Positions 12,955 to 25,300 of a stretch of 64,000 nt of DNA are shown piece after piece. The notes beneath the pieces were generated by a model. It was not told the origin of the DNA. It worked only from the letters and a program-made list of their open reading frames with translations, and did no database searches. A program made the position numbers and the translations under genes. The stretch comes from Phoenix dactylifera (taxonomy: Eukaryota; Streptophyta; Magnoliopsida; Arecales; Arecaceae), in assembly GCF_009389715.1 (NCBI RefSeq), contig NC_052399.1, positions 19,099,646 to 19,163,645 on the forward strand. Direction: 5' to 3'. Positions within the stretch are counted from its first letter, which is position 1. Every line of letters starts with the position of its first letter.

Positions 12955-15545
12955 TGCAACTTCTTTTTAAGAAAAGCAAAATCCTGGAAAGCATCCTTGG
13001 GTGGCATGCATCTGCGTGAGTCCAAGTTGCTGGGCCCATGGGAGGATACAATCGAGATTAGGGTTAAAAATGGGCCTGGTCTAGCCCAGAGACTTTTCGG
13101 CCGGGTCGACTTCAGTTCGGGCCTTCGGTCAAGTCCGAAATTGAACATGTCGGGTTAGGACCTAAAAATAGGGATCATATGAATTTTGGGCTGGGCTAGA
13201 GTCTTTGCTTGCCCTGCGCAGACCTGGATATGTCTTACAGCCCAAGCCAGACTCGGATCAAAGCCCGATCTTCTGCCGGGACTTTTGGGTTTAGCAGAGC
13301 ATTTGAACCAATTGGGCCAAGAACATCAGGTTAGTCGGGCTAATTACGCCCAATCAACTTAATCAGATCAGGCCTAATTAGGCTTCGAGTCGGGCCAGGA
13401 CTTGGGCTCGGGCTCTTCGGAAACAGTTTCTAGGCCCAATCTCGACGTGCAGCTCCAGCAAAGCAGTTCTGAGCCAATCTAGGCAGGGAGTGTGGCCCAT
13501 CCTGGCCCAATTCAGTTCTAATCAACGTGTTCGCATGCTTCGTTACCTTTAGTCGTGACGTGCCCTTAATTGCATTGACCATAATACCCTTTATAAAAGT
13601 ATAGCCTGCGAGAATGTCTTTATGTTTCCATTTTCCATTTTGTAACATAAATACCGTTGTTTTTCCCCCTAAAAATCACCCTTGAATTTGGTCTTAGGAA
13701 ATTTTGTAACATAATAGTGGTTATAATAGTTTGACAACCCGACATGATTATTGTGCGAAAATAAGAAACAAAGAAATATCATTTTAATATAATTATTTTT
13801 TTCATTAGTCAATGGTTTTTATAGTCCATCTATTATCTAGTATACATATCTAAAATGGAAGCGCTTGTTTTTAGCCCTCCATTTTTGCCTCGTGAATATA
13901 ATATTAATGTCTTGGATATTAATGATTTCAATTAGCATTAAAGTATATTGCTTAATATATGACATATATTAATGAATCACTATTAATGCTCATTATTCCT
14001 ATACAATAAAAATTTGTTCTATTTATTATAATTTATTATATTTTTATATTATAATTCAAAAAAAATTGGTAAAGGCCCGTGCATTGCATTGGGCTAGTAA
14101 TAATATAGCATTCTATTGCATTCTTATATCATATTTCAAAAATATTTTTTTTAAAAAAATTATATATTACATGGAGTGGTATTATTAATACTGATCTTAA
14201 TAGTGAAAGTTTCTACGTGCAGGTTTAGCTTGTGCAAAGTGTCTCATGTGATCTCGGTGTTAGTGATGGAAGTTTCTATTCGGCCATAATATATAATATA
14301 TAAAAAAATGGCTATTAAAATTTTATATTTATTGTAATTTATTATATTACTATATTTTTTTAAATAAAAGTTGGAAAAAAAATTATACCTTGCAAAAAAA
14401 GTATTGGGGGAATTATATGCTAGTAATAAATTATTTCTCAAACTTTTTGAAAGCAAATGCTTTCACCACAAAATAAATGCTATTTTCCAATCCTCCTCGA
14501 CCCGTCCTTTTTGTTTTTATGCAATGCCAAATGTGCACAGCTTTGTTTTTCAAAAAAAGATATCTAGCAAGTTTTTTTTTTTTTTTTTTGTACATACCTA
14601 GAAAGCATTCTTGGGTGGCACAGAGCATTGGCTCTATATATGTCCAAGCCGCAGGGAGAAGACAACCGAGTTAATTGTCTGTTTTGCTCTATTCTATCTC
14701 TCTCAGGTATCTTAATTATTTAAAGCTTTGTAAAATTACATCGTTACTACTGCCAGCAATAATATATATCCTTTTTCTAAAATACCCCTTATTCATGTTG
14801 ACTACACACAACTTTAGAAAGATGATGTCTGTATGTTCCCATTTTTTCCGACATAAATGCCTTTTTTTCTCTCCTTTTGTCGAGTCTCTTGGCTTTAAAG
14901 GCAGCAAGAATTCCAACATACGGTGGTATACAACAATTTTAAAAGCCCGACATGATTAATGTATAAAAATAAGATAAAAAAGGATAGAAAAAAAAAATCA
15001 AAAATTATGATCATGAATTGTGATAGATGCTATAATCAATTTTACAACTAGTGACCAGTTTTGTAGTAGACATCAAACTATCTTCTCAACTAAACACTGC
15101 TACGTACTGCTCCCTACCTTTAGAAAAATTTGATGCTCTAAAATTGAATTCGGCTCTTTATCTATTTCTATGTGCAACTATGTGTACAAGAAAAGAAAAG
15201 CGTCCTTCAGTAGCACATTGCATAAGCCCTAACGTAAAGCAGTTGGAATCAGTTTGGACCGAAACTTTTCCTCTCAATCTTCCTTGACTTATTACAGTAT
15301 ATGTTTGCCGCATCTTCTTCATTGGAATGTAGTGTTTTTTTATTCCCTGTTACCCCATTTATCATAAAACCATTCAATTGTCGTAGCCTTTGTTTTTCCA
15401 AAAAAAAAAAAAAAATCTGATCTTTTGATTTTTGAGTCAGCAAGGTGTTGAAAAAAAAAATGGTAGTTATGACATTTTAAAAGCCTGGCATGATTAACGC
15501 GTAAACATAAAATTAAATAAGATAAGAATGGAAGAAACAACAACT
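12955..15545. repeat. Three degenerate copies of a local repeat
   Basis: Similar blocks recur three times. A 'GAAAGCATCCTTGGGTGGCA' type block followed by 'GTCCAAG' occurs at about 12985-13030 and 14598-14650, with a weaker copy near 15195. A 'CCCGACATGATTA' type block occurs at about 13738, 14946 and, as CCTGGCATGATTAA, 15483. Between them a 'TATGTTTCCATTTT' block at about 13620 matches TATGTTCCCATTTT at about 14832. The copies are strongly diverged and differ in length. No coding content is seen. Confidence 0.45.
13059..13520. repeat. GGGCC-rich insertion in the first local repeat copy
   Basis: The stretch begins TAGGGTTAAAAATGGGCC and is full of GGGCC/GGGCT words. The second local repeat copy (about 14650) lacks it at the equivalent place, so it looks inserted. 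The start is hAT-like, but I cannot find the matching right end or an 8-bp duplication. Confidence 0.35.
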
Positions 15546-15824
15546 AGCACCTTGAATTGTGATGGCCCTCGATTTTTTTTTCATATATACAACGACGACT
15601 CACTTGTGCATGAGTACAATCAATAAAGTAAAAAAAAAGGAAGTTCTTTATCCAGGTAATATCTTCAAATGCCACCATCCTGCCTGTGCATTTTTATTTT
15701 TCTGCTCATATCTGCATAGTTCTTTCTTTAGGATCAAGAATTTAGTGGCAGTATATGCATAATTATCATTCCAGATTTTGTCGACCTCTTTGGTCATCAA
15801 GGCAAATGTTTGGGGAGGGGGGGG

Positions 15825-16040
15825 GATTGAATTTAGTCCCACATCGGCTAGTAGCGGAAAGGTTCCGTGCCTTAAATGGGGGTGGAAATTCTTTCCTCTC
15901 GAGGGCCCTTTTGTGGGACAAAACTGTGAGGAGGGCTCCGGGAACGCTCGACCCCCAAAGCGGACAATACCTCGGGAGGAATGCGGTCCTCTTTCTCTAC
16001 TAGCTTAATGTGGGCTAGGCTGTTATGTGAGGCTCCGGCA
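15825..16040 (+). mobile_element. TRIM/SMART-like LTR remnant
   Basis: The words TAGTCCCACATCGG, GGGACAAAACTGTGAGG, CCCAAAGCGGACAATA and GTGGGCTAGGCTGTTA occur in the order typical of LTRs of a widespread plant TRIM group. No partner LTR or internal region is visible, so this is a solo LTR or fragment. The ends are approximate. It is a fossil. Confidence 0.55.
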
Positions 16041-16089
16041 GAATGCCGTCCCCGCAACAGCAAATATTCATTAACCCTCAAATATGAGC

Positions 16090-17450
16090 TGCAGGTGTGT
16101 TACTAATTTTCTTCTAAATTTCTAATAGATAGTCGAAGGGCCAACACTGCATCACTTCCAAATCCTCATCGCCTTACGTATCTTCAGGCAGCTGCAATGT
16201 TTCCTGCATCTGAGGTTCTCCAGAGTTTGAAGCCTTGGGTCAACACATTACAATTTTTTGGTGATTGTTGCGTCCATTTTGATTGCATGTGAGTTGGAAT
16301 TTTGACCTTATAAACTGTATTAACTATCGGGTTACTAAGCTTGTGGTTGTATGTAACTTACTGCAATGGCTATAACCCATCCTTGAATGTTGAGATCAAA
16401 TGAGATTAGTGTTTTTTTTTTTCCAGGTGCAAATTTTTGTATAGGGATCATGCATCCTTATGAGAAAGAAATCAAGTCTTTATCATTTCTTTAACTGGAA
16501 CAATGCTCAGGAAAATTATCATTTTGTAGAATGATATACCAAGTGGCATAATATTTTGAGTGAAGCAAAACCTGGATTCAAGATATTAGTTAAGAGCAAA
16601 GCCTATTTATATATTCATTTTATGAAGGTGAGATTGTTGGGAGCCAGCAGTCTTGTCCTGCTAACGGGGCAGTGTTGCTTGAATGTTTTGGTAGGTGATC
16701 TGTTACATAGGACATGTGGACTGATGGATGGTCCCTCTGCCTTCCTGCTTGCATGTCATCTTAGAATGGAATATGATCCATGAATTAGGCTCATAAGCCC
16801 CAAAAGAGGGCCCTGTCACTGACTATGAGATATTTCCGGCAGGTGATTGATGCCGGCAGCCTCACTTGTTTGTAGGCCTCTGCTTTATGGATCTTTGCTG
16901 GTGTCTAGGGCATTTCTGCATGTAGAAGTTCTTGGAGAGATGTATTAATGAGCTGGGGTCAAATCCGCTGTATTTGATTTGTCTTTATTTGCTGTATGTA
17001 CCCCACTATCTAAGTCAAGACTTGTCTTACTCTTAAAATAATTTTTTTTAATGATCAAGTAATTCTAATTTAGAGTGTCTCTCATTCAGGTGTCATCTAA
17101 GCTTGAAATGAGCATATGGAGAGCTCACACATTTACGCGGGGTCATGCAAGCATCTGCAAATTTGCTAGTAATTGGTGGCTCGTGTGTTCATTGAAGAAA
17201 ATCAAACGTGGACTTGGATATGGGATTAAGGCAGCGTTTTGGGTGCTGGATAGCTAACCCAGGGATGGATACTTTTAAATCCATGCAATCACTTTTAATC
17301 ACTTATTTTTGGATTAGTAAAGCATGAGAGTTAGTGGGATAAGTTGGGGGAAGAAAACAAAAAGAAAACAGTAAGACCAGGACCACCAGGTTGAGAGACT
17401 TTTGTGGGTCAAATTGTTAATTTTATCCTTGGGAGGGGGTTAAGGCCTAA
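16090..17450. other. Intergenic, nothing recognised
   Basis: AT-rich with short open frames of no recognisable content. Confidence 0.45.
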
Positions 17451-17454
17451 GGGA

Positions 17455-17770
17455 TAGGGCTGCGAATGGGCTGGGTCGGGCGTAGCCCCTAAACAAGCGC
17501 TGATTTTAGAGCTCTGGCCCAAGCATAACGCGGCCCTAATCAACCCCAGGTTCCGAGGCTCCGTCCCGACCCAACTTGGGTTCATATTTCAATCTGGGCC
17601 GGCCCAAGTTTGGCCCCTCTGTATATGTCAGCTGAAAAGTAGCCTGGGCCTGCTCGGACTAAATCAGTGTCTCTTCAATGTAGGTCGAACTGGGCATTCG
17701 GCTTTAAGTTCTGAACTTGAACTGATTTTTCCTGGGCGACCCCAGCCTGGCCATTTTTTGGCGAGGGTAA
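17455..17770. repeat. GGGCC/GGGTC-rich repeat fragment
   Basis: The stretch opens TAGGGCTGCGAATGGGCTGG and continues with GGGCC-type words like those at 13059-13520 and about 24455-24520. A hAT-like left end is possible. The right end was not found. Confidence 0.3.
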
Positions 17771-18480
17771 AATTTTTATTAATATCCCATTTTTGGGCGA
17801 TGTTTGGCTGGTTCAATCGGTAACGGTTCGCCGGGTCCTAACTTAGCAAGCAACAAACAAGCTTAAATAGTTTCCTCTGCTTAGAAGGCCGCATCAGCGC
17901 AAGAGGACTATGGCCGTTACCTACCTGACAAAAGCTGAAAGCGATGACGCTAAATCAAGAGAAGAAAGTTCAAGTTGGACTGTGAAGAACAGTGCCTTCT
18001 GATACTAAACTATTATGAGTAACATGACAAAATAATAACTATATTGCTTACAAAAATTACATGTAAATGAATACTCTAGACCTTATCTCATGTTACTGAA
18101 ATGATGGACTACATGTTGATAGTTCAGTCTGTAGATTTTGAATGTGTGCATGGCGAATGGCAGGCGGTCGCCGAAAATGCCTCCCTTCCCAACTCAGGCT
18201 TTCACCAGCTCACTTGCACGGTATATTTATGAAACTATGGTGCTGGCTCATGGACGCTCCCACTGCTCATTAATCTAAGGAGGCATCTTATGTGACATGA
18301 GATGCAGATCGAGAAGAACCCATGCCGAAGTCTTCATAACTTCTTGTCTTTTATCTAGTATACTTCAAAAAAAAATATGTATAAGAATCATCCAAGCCAC
18401 TCCTGTAGCCATCAGCCCCGAATGAAGATAGAGAGCTCTGGAGCCCCCACAGAACCAAGCCCTGCTGCACTTGGGATCCA
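17771..18480. other. Intergenic, nothing recognised
   Basis: Mixed composition with no convincing coding or RNA features. Confidence 0.4.
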
Positions 18481-19360
18481 CCAACTAGAGTAGCCGCTAA
18501 AAGAGGTAATCCCTCTCAATCCATCATGCAGAGAGCTAGGAAACTAGGACTACAAGCGGAGGCCGAGATTGCCGGACTCACGGACATTAGCACACTCTTC
18601 GGCGTCCGGCTGCTAACCCTGGACTTCAACTGGCAGGCAGTGGGCGCAGCATCTCCAGTGCCAGGGGTCCGTCACTTTCCGCTGCTTCCCATTGATGGCG
18701 AGCTTGAAAACTATCTGATGCCCGTCCAATATGGTCTTGACGACGGGATTCACGAGTGCGGCCCTGGCCATCTCTGCCGTCTTGTACCCTCTCCTTCTAG
18801 ACTTTCCTGTATCCCGCCGTAGGAGAAGTGGGCGAGTCAGCATCCATGTCGGCGGGTACGCTGCCGACATAGATCTTGCAGAAGGCATGCAACACCGACG
18901 GCAGGCTGGACGGCGGCGGGTGTCCGGCTGGGCAATTGTCATCCGGCCGTGGAGGAAGGACGTAGGGGACGAAATCGTACCCCTTTCTCCGCCGGTGGCC
19001 TCCTCTTGGATCACGACGGCCTCCTTGACGTCGCCGTCCGAGGCGTGGACAGAGCGGAGGTGGTCTCCCATTCGAGCTGCGGACGAAGAGCTTCCCCTTG
19101 GTCCGGCATGGCGTCACCTACGATGTCCTGGGTGAACGGCTTTAGGATCTTGCGGGCGTCCTCCGTGGTCAGCCCAGGCGGCAGCGCTGCCTTCCCGATC
19201 TCTATGTAGTCGGACTTCGCTTCATGGAGGCTGAAGCGCAGCCGCGCCGATCCCGTTGTCGTCAGACTTCCGCTTATTGGAGGGCGGTTCCCAGAGTCGG
19301 AGAAAGGAACGGAGAAACCCGTACTTTCCGTTGTTTTTTTTATGTTGCGTGCTAATAAAT
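18480..19360 (-). other. GC-rich island with unassigned coding-like frames
   Basis: GC content rises sharply against the AT-rich surroundings. Several minus-strand frames of 75-152 codons overlap. One (19011-19445) includes EAKSDYIEIGKAALPPGLTT; another (18613-19071) includes NPVVKTILDGHQIVFKLAIN. The non-repetitive composition hints at coding ancestry in shifted frames, but no frame stays open and I recognise no family. It may be a decayed gene, a GC-rich exon cluster or part of a repeat. A long A-run at 19420-19440 borders it. Confidence 0.3.
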
Positions 19361-19449
19361 CGGGAAGCCAACTGGAGACGGCTTCCAGAAACGAAAGAAT
19401 GATGTACCTCCTCCGGTTCAAAAAAAAAAAAAAAAAAAAAATCATCCAT

Positions 19450-20040
19450 TTACGTCGATTTCTTCTATATATTTTTCATATAACGTCTCTTCTCTATATC
19501 GAGTAATCTTTTTTTTTTTTTGTTGAATTATATCGGGTAATTATTTTTTTGGCTGCGAGTAATCTTTATTGGCACTGTTTTACCTCCGTCTTCATGTATC
19601 GATCATCGATGGCATAAGCGCCAACTATTCTGTTTTAACCATGGCTTGGTGCCAGCTTTTGAGCTCGCTTTTGCACTCGTTTTTCTAAGCGTGGTGTCCG
19701 GGGGCAAAAAGCCATATCGCAGTGGGATTGATATCCCTTAAAAAAAGGAATGTGACTCGTACGGACTCTTTCTCGTCAAAGGGAGTACATTATCAATAGT
19801 TCGGGTGTGACCATATCAATCTTTAATATTTTTATAGCCCTTAAAACTCTAAACCCTAATAAGATTCCGTTTCACGAAACTTATCTATTTAAAACAGGTG
19901 TTCCAAGTTAAGTAAACGGGAATCTTTATAGAATTTGAAAATAAATAAAAGATTGCCTCTTCGACGCATCTATGTGCGTGGGTCCCGCCACCACTCCAAT
20001 TCCGAAGCTGTCTCTCCTTAATTAGGTTTTCTTGCTTTCC
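19450..20040. other. Intergenic, nothing recognised
   Basis: AT-rich spacer between the GC-rich island and the probable leader of the next gene. Confidence 0.4.
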
Positions 20041-20049
20041 CAACTTCAT

Positions 20050-20165
20050 TTTACTCGAGCGTCTCTCTCCTCCGCCTTCGTTTCATGGCCCCTCTCGTTC
20101 TAGTTCGAGAAATTCTCGAGTTCGTGTTCGCTTTGCTCTTCGCTTAAAGTCGACTAATCTTTTCG
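20050..20165 (+). other. Possible 5' leader exon of the gene at 22306
   Basis: A pyrimidine-rich leader-like stretch (CTCTCTCCTCCGCC) ends near a possible donor (TTTTCG|GTATTT). The coding start at 22306 follows a good acceptor (TCTTCCAG|GAAGC at 22286), so a non-coding first exon must lie upstream. This is the best candidate by eye. Confidence 0.3.
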
Positions 20166-20702
20166 GTATTTTTCCTGGGCTTTGTTTTTGATCGCAACCT
20201 CTTGACCTTGGCGCGCTTTTTTAGCGGTATATGATGCATGCCCTTTGGATTTTTCTGCTCTTTTTCGTTGTTGTCGTCGTCGTTGTTTTCCGAGTTATTC
20301 TACTTCTTGGTGTTGGTAATAAATTCCCTACTTTACTTTTATTTTACAGTCTAATTGACGATAAAAGGGAGATTTTTTTTTATTTGTTCTAATGTAATTC
20401 TCCTGATGCTGAATTAATAGTTGTTAAGATTATGTATGTGACGTTGTATGAAACGACATCTTGTATGCACTACTGTTCACAAATTACATTGTGGGAGATG
20501 TTCCAGAAGGGGATTTCTAATCTATTTTGCATATGTGGTAGTGTTTCTGCTTACCGTAGCAATAGGGTTTTGAACAATCGGTTGGCCTATTATTTCGTTC
20601 TCGCTATTTGCTATTTCTTGACAAGAATTCGAAATCATGGTGGAAATAAATTTTTTTGTCCTTTCTGTTGAGATCATCTGTGTTTTAAGTTGATGTGGTT
20701 TT

Positions 20703-20729
20703 AGGTATCCAGCAATAGGCTGGATACCT
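20703..20729. repeat. Perfect short hairpin
   Basis: AGGTATCCAGC, a 5-nt loop, then GCTGGATACCT: an 11-bp perfect stem, lying in the presumed first intron. No role is evident. Confidence 0.6.
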
Positions 20730-22305
20730 TTCAGTTACAGATCCTTGTTCATCTCTGTGACTGGAGTCCATCATGCGAATATATGTTGGAGTTCATAGTT
20801 TCCTTCTTTCTTTTGTTTCTCTGTTTCATGAACTTCTTTGAAGGAGGAGTTTGTAGCGTATTTCAGGTTCTATTTGTTAGCTGTTTAGTAGTAACATGCT
20901 CCCGTGTTTTTTGGAGTCCTGTGGTTTAATTTTTTCTTGGTGTGACAAATTCTATGCTAAAAGGATGTAGCTGTGCGGGAGGTGATTTTTATAACGGCCT
21001 CCTGTAGAAACGCCGTTTGGACCAACCCTGATTTTCAACTTAAAAATCTCTTAAAGCAAATATTTTGGCAATGCCTAGTGTAGGATATGAACATTCGAAT
21101 ATTTTTATTATCCCAATTTAAACACCAGAAGTATAAACAACTACTCATAGTTGATAACTTCGCATCAATGTTTTTAAGGGGAAGAAAACAGGATAGCTAT
21201 GTTTGAATGGAGAAATATCTCTGTGCTTGTGTGTGCATGTGCATATATGTTTGTGTGCGTGGGATGAGGGCAATGATGCAGCGGGAAGTGGCTGTCATAT
21301 GATCTACCCCTGTGTGACTGCACAGTTTCCCTTCTATTTGATCTCTCTTCTATTCATTGTCACCTTCGATGTTATAAGCCACACAGAAAGTTTAAAATTT
21401 ATTAATGAATCATACTTCCAAGCTTAGTCCATCATGGATACAGAGGCATAGGGAGATGTTCTAAAGCTTTGTGATTTTGGGAAAGAAAGGAAAGCTGTTA
21501 TATTACAAATTATGAGTAGTTCTTCAATCAACATAGGAGGGCATGCTATGTAATGGACCCCATTCAGTTCTATTTAGGGATATCAAGTAAATTTATAGTA
21601 TTGAGGCCAACAATATTGTAGTTTGCAACGTGATCTTGATGCTAAATAGATTTGTACCATCAACTGTAAGGATAACTGTCACAAACTTTAATAGGAAATC
21701 AGCAGAAGATAAGTCCTTGCTGATAAGCTGCAGTCAAATCTTCATTAGTCCTCTTCCTATGGCTGATTTTCAATCTCAGTATAATATTATATCACATGTT
21801 GTAAATGCTACGTGAGATGCATTGGGAATTATAGCAGCAGAACCTACAATCTCCTTTAGGTTAATCGAAAATGTGTGATCAATGGGCCTTAAAGCAGGTG
21901 ACTTAAATTGCAAACTTTTATTGGGACCAATGCCATCATCCTTGAAGGAAGCCTAGCCTAATTGTTTTTGTGTAGCGGTTATTGAGTAATTTCATGCTAA
22001 TCCATTTATACAATTGTTTCTTCTGCTTTCTTATCATAGAATTGGACTGATATTTTCATCCTTAGGAGTAAACAAATGAATGCCTTATCTCACCTTGAAT
22101 GTTTAATTGTGTGTGCATGTGCGTTTGTGTTCTTTTAATGTGCAGTTGGTTTATACATATTGTGTTGGTAAACATAATGTCAACGCCCAATGAGTATGAA
22201 AATTAAAATTTGAAAAAGTTTGATCAATAAAACTTCCATGATAAGGGAGGGTGATGAATTTTTGTTGATTCTTTTTCTCTTCCAGGAAGCTTATCTTTGA
22301 TCAGT

Positions 22306-25300
22306 ATGGATTTTACATGTGAAAATCGAGGGTGGGCTTTCTCTCAAAAAGAAAATCCATCTTGGGCTGACAACATATATCAGAAGGTAGAAAAAATGTG
22401 CACCAATAAAATGGTTCAGGTTGGCATCTTTTATCTTGAGCAGAATAAGTAGTTTATTAAGTGATTTGCCTAGTAATATAAGATCCTTATCTTTTTCCCC
22501 TCATCAATCCGTTATTTTCTTTTTTATTCTTTCTTATAAAAAATAATATATTATTTTGTTGGACAGGTTCCTCGCAAATATGTTAATGTAGTGGGTGAAC
22601 ATGTTAAAAAGTTCCTTGACGAGGTTGATGAATGGCTCGACCCTTCTAGTAATTGTGCTAAGGAGATAGATTTTGATAAATCTATTGATAATGATTATAA
22701 GAAATCAAGTGAAAGAGTTGATGAAAACCACTTAAATGAATTAGCAACTTCTGCCATAGAGGAGCCTATCATTTCTTCAATGGAAGATATGAAACTTGTC
22801 ACACTCCCTGATATAACCCAAGATACTCCAAGCAATGAACATGAAAAGGAACAAATTCCAGCTGAAACTACAGATTCTAGTTGCACAGGTGTAGATGGAA
22901 ATTATAGAAAAACTGCAGATGCATTCACATCTTCTGACGTCACAAGTGCTCTGTCAGCTGATGAAGTCCTTCCATCAGAGTCCCATAACAATATGGTGCT
23001 TGAAGAAAGGTTCATTGTGTCGGGCAATAATACATCAACTGAAATATGTGGTATGCATTTTCTGATCAACCACGTACAGTATTTGCTTATTTGGTTGTTT
23101 GCATTGCAGGTGTTATGTACCATTTATAAATTTTCCTAAATAGATGTCATTGCAGGCACCTCTACATCTAAGGACACAGCATCTCTTGTGCAGTCTCTTG
23201 GAAACGAACTTGAGCAAAAAATTGGAACTAATAGATCAGAGGCTGATGTGCAATTACCCGAATCAGGTATGCGCTTAACTTCCCAATTGTTTTCTTCCTT
23301 GTACTGGCTGTTCCATTTTATCACATGTGTACTATAAAGTATGACTTTGATTCTAATATCTTCTAGTGGCTCATGCACTTTTCTGCATATTAACTATAAA
23401 AAGATTTGCCAGATCCTTGGTCATTAGTCTGCCTAAATTGGCTTGATAAGTGGAATGTAGGCCTCATCCATGTGTTTTCATTGACTGGCAGTTTTCCATT
23501 AGGAATATTAGTAATGCTTCTTATGAGTCAACCTAGGTGTGACCACATCTACTATCTACTATATCCTTATGCCAAAATTTTAGTTTCCTAAGTATTGGTT
23601 TTCCAGTAATGTTTTTTGGACATACTTTGAGGTTATAATATAATCCACCAAGCTTTTTTAGGGATTGAATTGAATCTCTCTGCCACTGTAAATTGCCATT
23701 GTAAAGTGTCAGAATTTAAAAATCATCAGTATTATGTCTCTATTCTTGTAGTGGTTTCCCCGAACTCCCTTTTGGGCCTCTTTGGACATGCGAGTACCTA
23801 ATTCCTGAATATAATATGCTGGCAGGAAAGGGGTGTTGGGAAATAACTTAAAATGGGCAAGAATTTTGAGGGGAGTGGAGGTGCTCAGAATCAGTAATCT
23901 TGACTTGATTTCGTAGAAATAATAGAAACCGATTGAAAGAAGATTCCATCTCTCTAAAATTGGAATAATGGAATGCCAGACTCCTCTGATCTCTAGATTT
24001 TCTCAATCATGGTTTTAGCTTCTTGAGAGTTTTTATGAGAGAGTACATAATCCACGGATTACTGGCTCGGGTTCCAAACAGGCCCTTAGTGTCAAAAAGT
24101 TGTGCTTAAGATTTGATGTGATACATCACTTGTAAAATTACAAAGTCAGATTTAGATTCCTTTTGTCATTTTCTTCTGATATATCTTCATTTTTCTAGTT
24201 CAACAACGGTTTCCTTCTGCTGAGCAATTTTTGCTTTTTTCCTCTACCATTCCTTACCCTTTCTGCACCATTGTAGTATTAGAACTGAAAGCTTTTAAGA
24301 TTAGAGGACGTTCTTTCATAACTCAGAACCTATATCGAGGTTTTGTTTTGATGGATAAAAGGGAAATGAAAAGCTGCTATCAAAACTGCAAGATGGTAAA
24401 TGCAGGGTTGGCTTGAAGACTGAAAATACTGGTCTTTTGGCTAAGAAATCAGGCTGTTGGGCTGGGCTGGGAATTGGCACGAGAGCTTCAGGTTGAACAA
24501 GTTTGGGCCAGGATCGGACTTAGGATTTTTAAATTGGAAAAAAGGCTTCACTCCCTGAAATTCTCAGGGCCATTTGTGCTTCACTGAGCACCTCCTGTTT
24601 AAACATACCATACCTTCTTGTTGCAAGGGACATATAACAAGTTATGTTTTGGATTTTGTTATGTCATGTTTCATTTTCAAATGTTCACCCATATGTGTTC
24701 TGACATTTACTGCTACATGCAAAATTAACTACAATGAACTTCAGTTGACCACTTCCCCTCAAAAATGAAAAAAGGGAAATCAGTTTATCATTGCTGATCT
24801 TGCATCTGGGCAGACCCACTTTGTTGAATTGTTGATTCTTATAGATTTTAATTCCCCAAATACTTGATTAGTGGTTTTGTAAGTTCAGCCGTTTCAGAAA
24901 TTTCAGACTTCTCTGGTAGGGAAGACTTGTTCAGCAGTACTGATCTAGCTGAACTGAGTGCAGAACTCGAAGAATTTGAGGATGTAGATCTTCAGGATAG
25001 CTGGGATGATGATGATGAAGACTATGAACTTGCTTCAGTCTCGTATCAAGAATTCAAGAATAGGTCATACAAGGTAACTTGCAATTCATAGATATTATAC
25101 TTTCATATTAAACAAAACTAGCACCAACACTTGTGTGTGTTTATCTAAAATGTCTACACTTGCTTATACATGACTGAGCGATATTGGCCATGATGTGCTC
25201 TGCAAATCATGTGATTATACACTTAAGGTTGATTTTCTATGTTCATTGTCATGAGAAGGTGCAGCTGCCTCACATATTAGTCTTGTTGTGCATGACAAAT

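Noticed and set aside
18613-19071. 152-codon minus-strand frame as a complete gene
   Set aside because: It has neighbours equally long in other frames, no recognisable domain and no start context; kept only as a GC-rich island of unknown nature.
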